DNA of 64,000 nt from Pediococcus inopinatus (GTDB lineage Bacteria > Bacillota > Bacilli > Lactobacillales > Lactobacillaceae), in the NCBI RefSeq assembly GCF_002982135.1, contig NZ_CP019981.1:620001-684000 (forward strand), written 5' to 3'. Position numbers and translations under genes: made by a program. The notes under the pieces are model-generated. The model did no database searches and had not been told where the DNA came from. It saw only the letters and a program-made list of their open reading frames with translations. This document shows positions 63,354-64,000 of the stretch, piece after piece. How positions within the stretch are numbered: the stretch's first letter is position 1; each line of letters opens with the position of its first letter.

Positions 63354-64000
63354 TTGAATAATCAAGACGGGAATGCTGAAAAACGTACACAAGCGCAAGG
63401 GCATTCCATCATCAGGTGGGTCGTAACGGTTTTGGCAGTGGTAATTGTGGCAACTGGTTTTGTTGTTTTTCATTATTTTTCAGATGCTTTAGAACCTTTG
63501 AATCCAGATAGTAAGCAACAAATTCAAATTAATGTACCAGAAGGTTCTTCAACACGTCAAATTGGCTCTATTTTACAGGAGAAGAAAGTTGTTAAAAGCG
63601 GTGCGGTGTTTAATTATTACGTAAAATCGCATAACTTAACAAACTTCAAAGCCGGCTATTATGTTATGAAGCCTTCAATGAGTCTTCACAAAATCGCTAC
63701 AAAGCTTCAAAAAGGTGGGAGCGCCACACCTGTTCTTTTAGGCAAATATGTGCTGATTAAAGAAGGTGAGACAATTGATGAAGTTGGGCAATCAATAAGT
63801 AAATCGTCTGACTTTACCCAGGCTCAATTTATTGCGTTGATGAAGGACAAGGCGTTTATAAATACCCTCTATAAAAAATATCCAGAGCTGTTAGGTTCTG
63901 CCATGAAGGCCTCCGATGTGCGTTATCGCCTTGAAGGGTATCTTTATCCAGCAACTTATTCACTCGGGAAAAAGACAAGCTTAAAAACAGTTGTTGAACA
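63354..64000 (+). CDS. mltG: Endolytic murein transglycosylase MltG (partial, 3' end outside)
   Basis: The frame opens at TTG 63354 and is still open at the window edge (about 215 residues seen). A membrane anchor (IIRWVVTVLAVVIVATGFVVF) is near residues 23-43, then the LysM-like YceG N-domain (INVPEGSSTRQIGSIL, FKAGYYVMKP) and RLEGYLYPATYSL entering the catalytic domain. MltG cuts nascent glycan strands at the membrane. TTG is 8 nt after GGAGG; the ATG between gives a four-codon frame only. TATAAT at 63314-63319 is a likely -10. Confidence 0.93.
   Translation, partial: MNNQDGNAEKRTQAQGHSIIRWVVTVLAVVIVATGFVVFHYFSDALEPLNPDSKQQIQINVPEGSSTRQIGSILQEKKVVKSGAVFNYYVKSHNLTNFKAGYYVMKPSMSLHKIATKLQKGGSATPVLLGKYVLIKEGETIDEVGQSISKSSDFTQAQFIALMKDKAFINTLYKKYPELLGSAMKASDVRYRLEGYLYPATYSLGKKTSLKTVVE

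Noticed and set aside
1..64000. CRISPR arrays, prophage or insertion sequences
   Set aside because: No regularly spaced repeats, cas genes, phage structural genes, transposases or terminal inverted repeats were seen on either strand.

Overview
This window is ordinary chromosome from a low-GC Gram-positive lactic acid bacterium, most likely Lactobacillaceae. The evidence is AT-rich DNA with strong Shine-Dalgarno sites, T-box control of three aminoacyl-tRNA synthetase units, the gene order polA-mutM-coaE-nrdR-dnaB-dnaI-thrS-infC-rpmI-rplT, the yqeG-to-rpmF block, and a D-aspartate-type peptidoglycan cross-bridge cassette. I saw no prophage, IS element, CRISPR array or plasmid gene. Species cannot be fixed from sequence alone. 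All family names below come from recognising motifs and remembered homologues, not from a search.

Layout. 1-3.3 kb: the tail of an unknown gene, then a P1B metal ATPase behind a perfect 25-bp PerR/Fur-like palindrome, and an MFS exporter, both on the minus strand. 3.6-9.0 kb: asnB, murE, D-Asp ligase and Asp racemase, a likely operon for making and amidating the D-Asp cross-bridge. 9.1-11.2 kb: an atypical tRNA-Gly(CCC), then an Arg T-box and argS. 11.2-13.3 kb: two tandem stand-alone EAL phosphodiesterase genes separated by long leaders. 13.3-16.1 kb: an arcT-like aminotransferase, an ArcR-like Crp/Fnr regulator and an ArgR regulator, with no arginine deiminase enzymes in the window. 16.3-18.4 kb: a class A penicillin-binding protein.

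18.5-27.8 kb: the yheA-yhaO-yhaN-yhaM block, then prsA, a small membrane-anchored coil protein and hit on the minus strand, then ecsA-ecsB. 27.9-33.8 kb: trmB, a PepSY-like protein, ytpR, sftA, murC and a BI-1 protein. 34-44.7 kb: replication and repair genes, thrS with its T-box, and infC-rpmI-rplT with an attenuator-like leader. 44.7-52.2 kb: a quinone-type oxidoreductase (minus), then the ribosome-assembly/NAD/tRNA block yqeG-yqeH-yhbY-nadD-yqeK-rsfS-yqeM-tmcAL-yceD-rpmF. 52.3-56.2 kb: gnd and an ArlRS-like two-component system. 56.2-64 kb: yidC and acyP (minus), an rRNA methylase, an HD protein, an HxlR regulator, Phe T-box with pheS-pheT, and the start of mltG.

How it fits together. Much of the window serves cell-wall building (asnB-murE-ligase-racemase, PBP1A, PrsA, MurC, MltG), translation (three synthetase units, IF3, L35, L20, L32, ribosome-assembly factors) and DNA replication and segregation. 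The parts least explained by housekeeping are the paired EAL proteins with their leaders, the orphan ArcT/ArcR/ArgR set with a 16-bp inverted repeat upstream, the divergent tRNA-Gly next to the cross-bridge operon, and the palindromic operator on the metal ATPase promoter.
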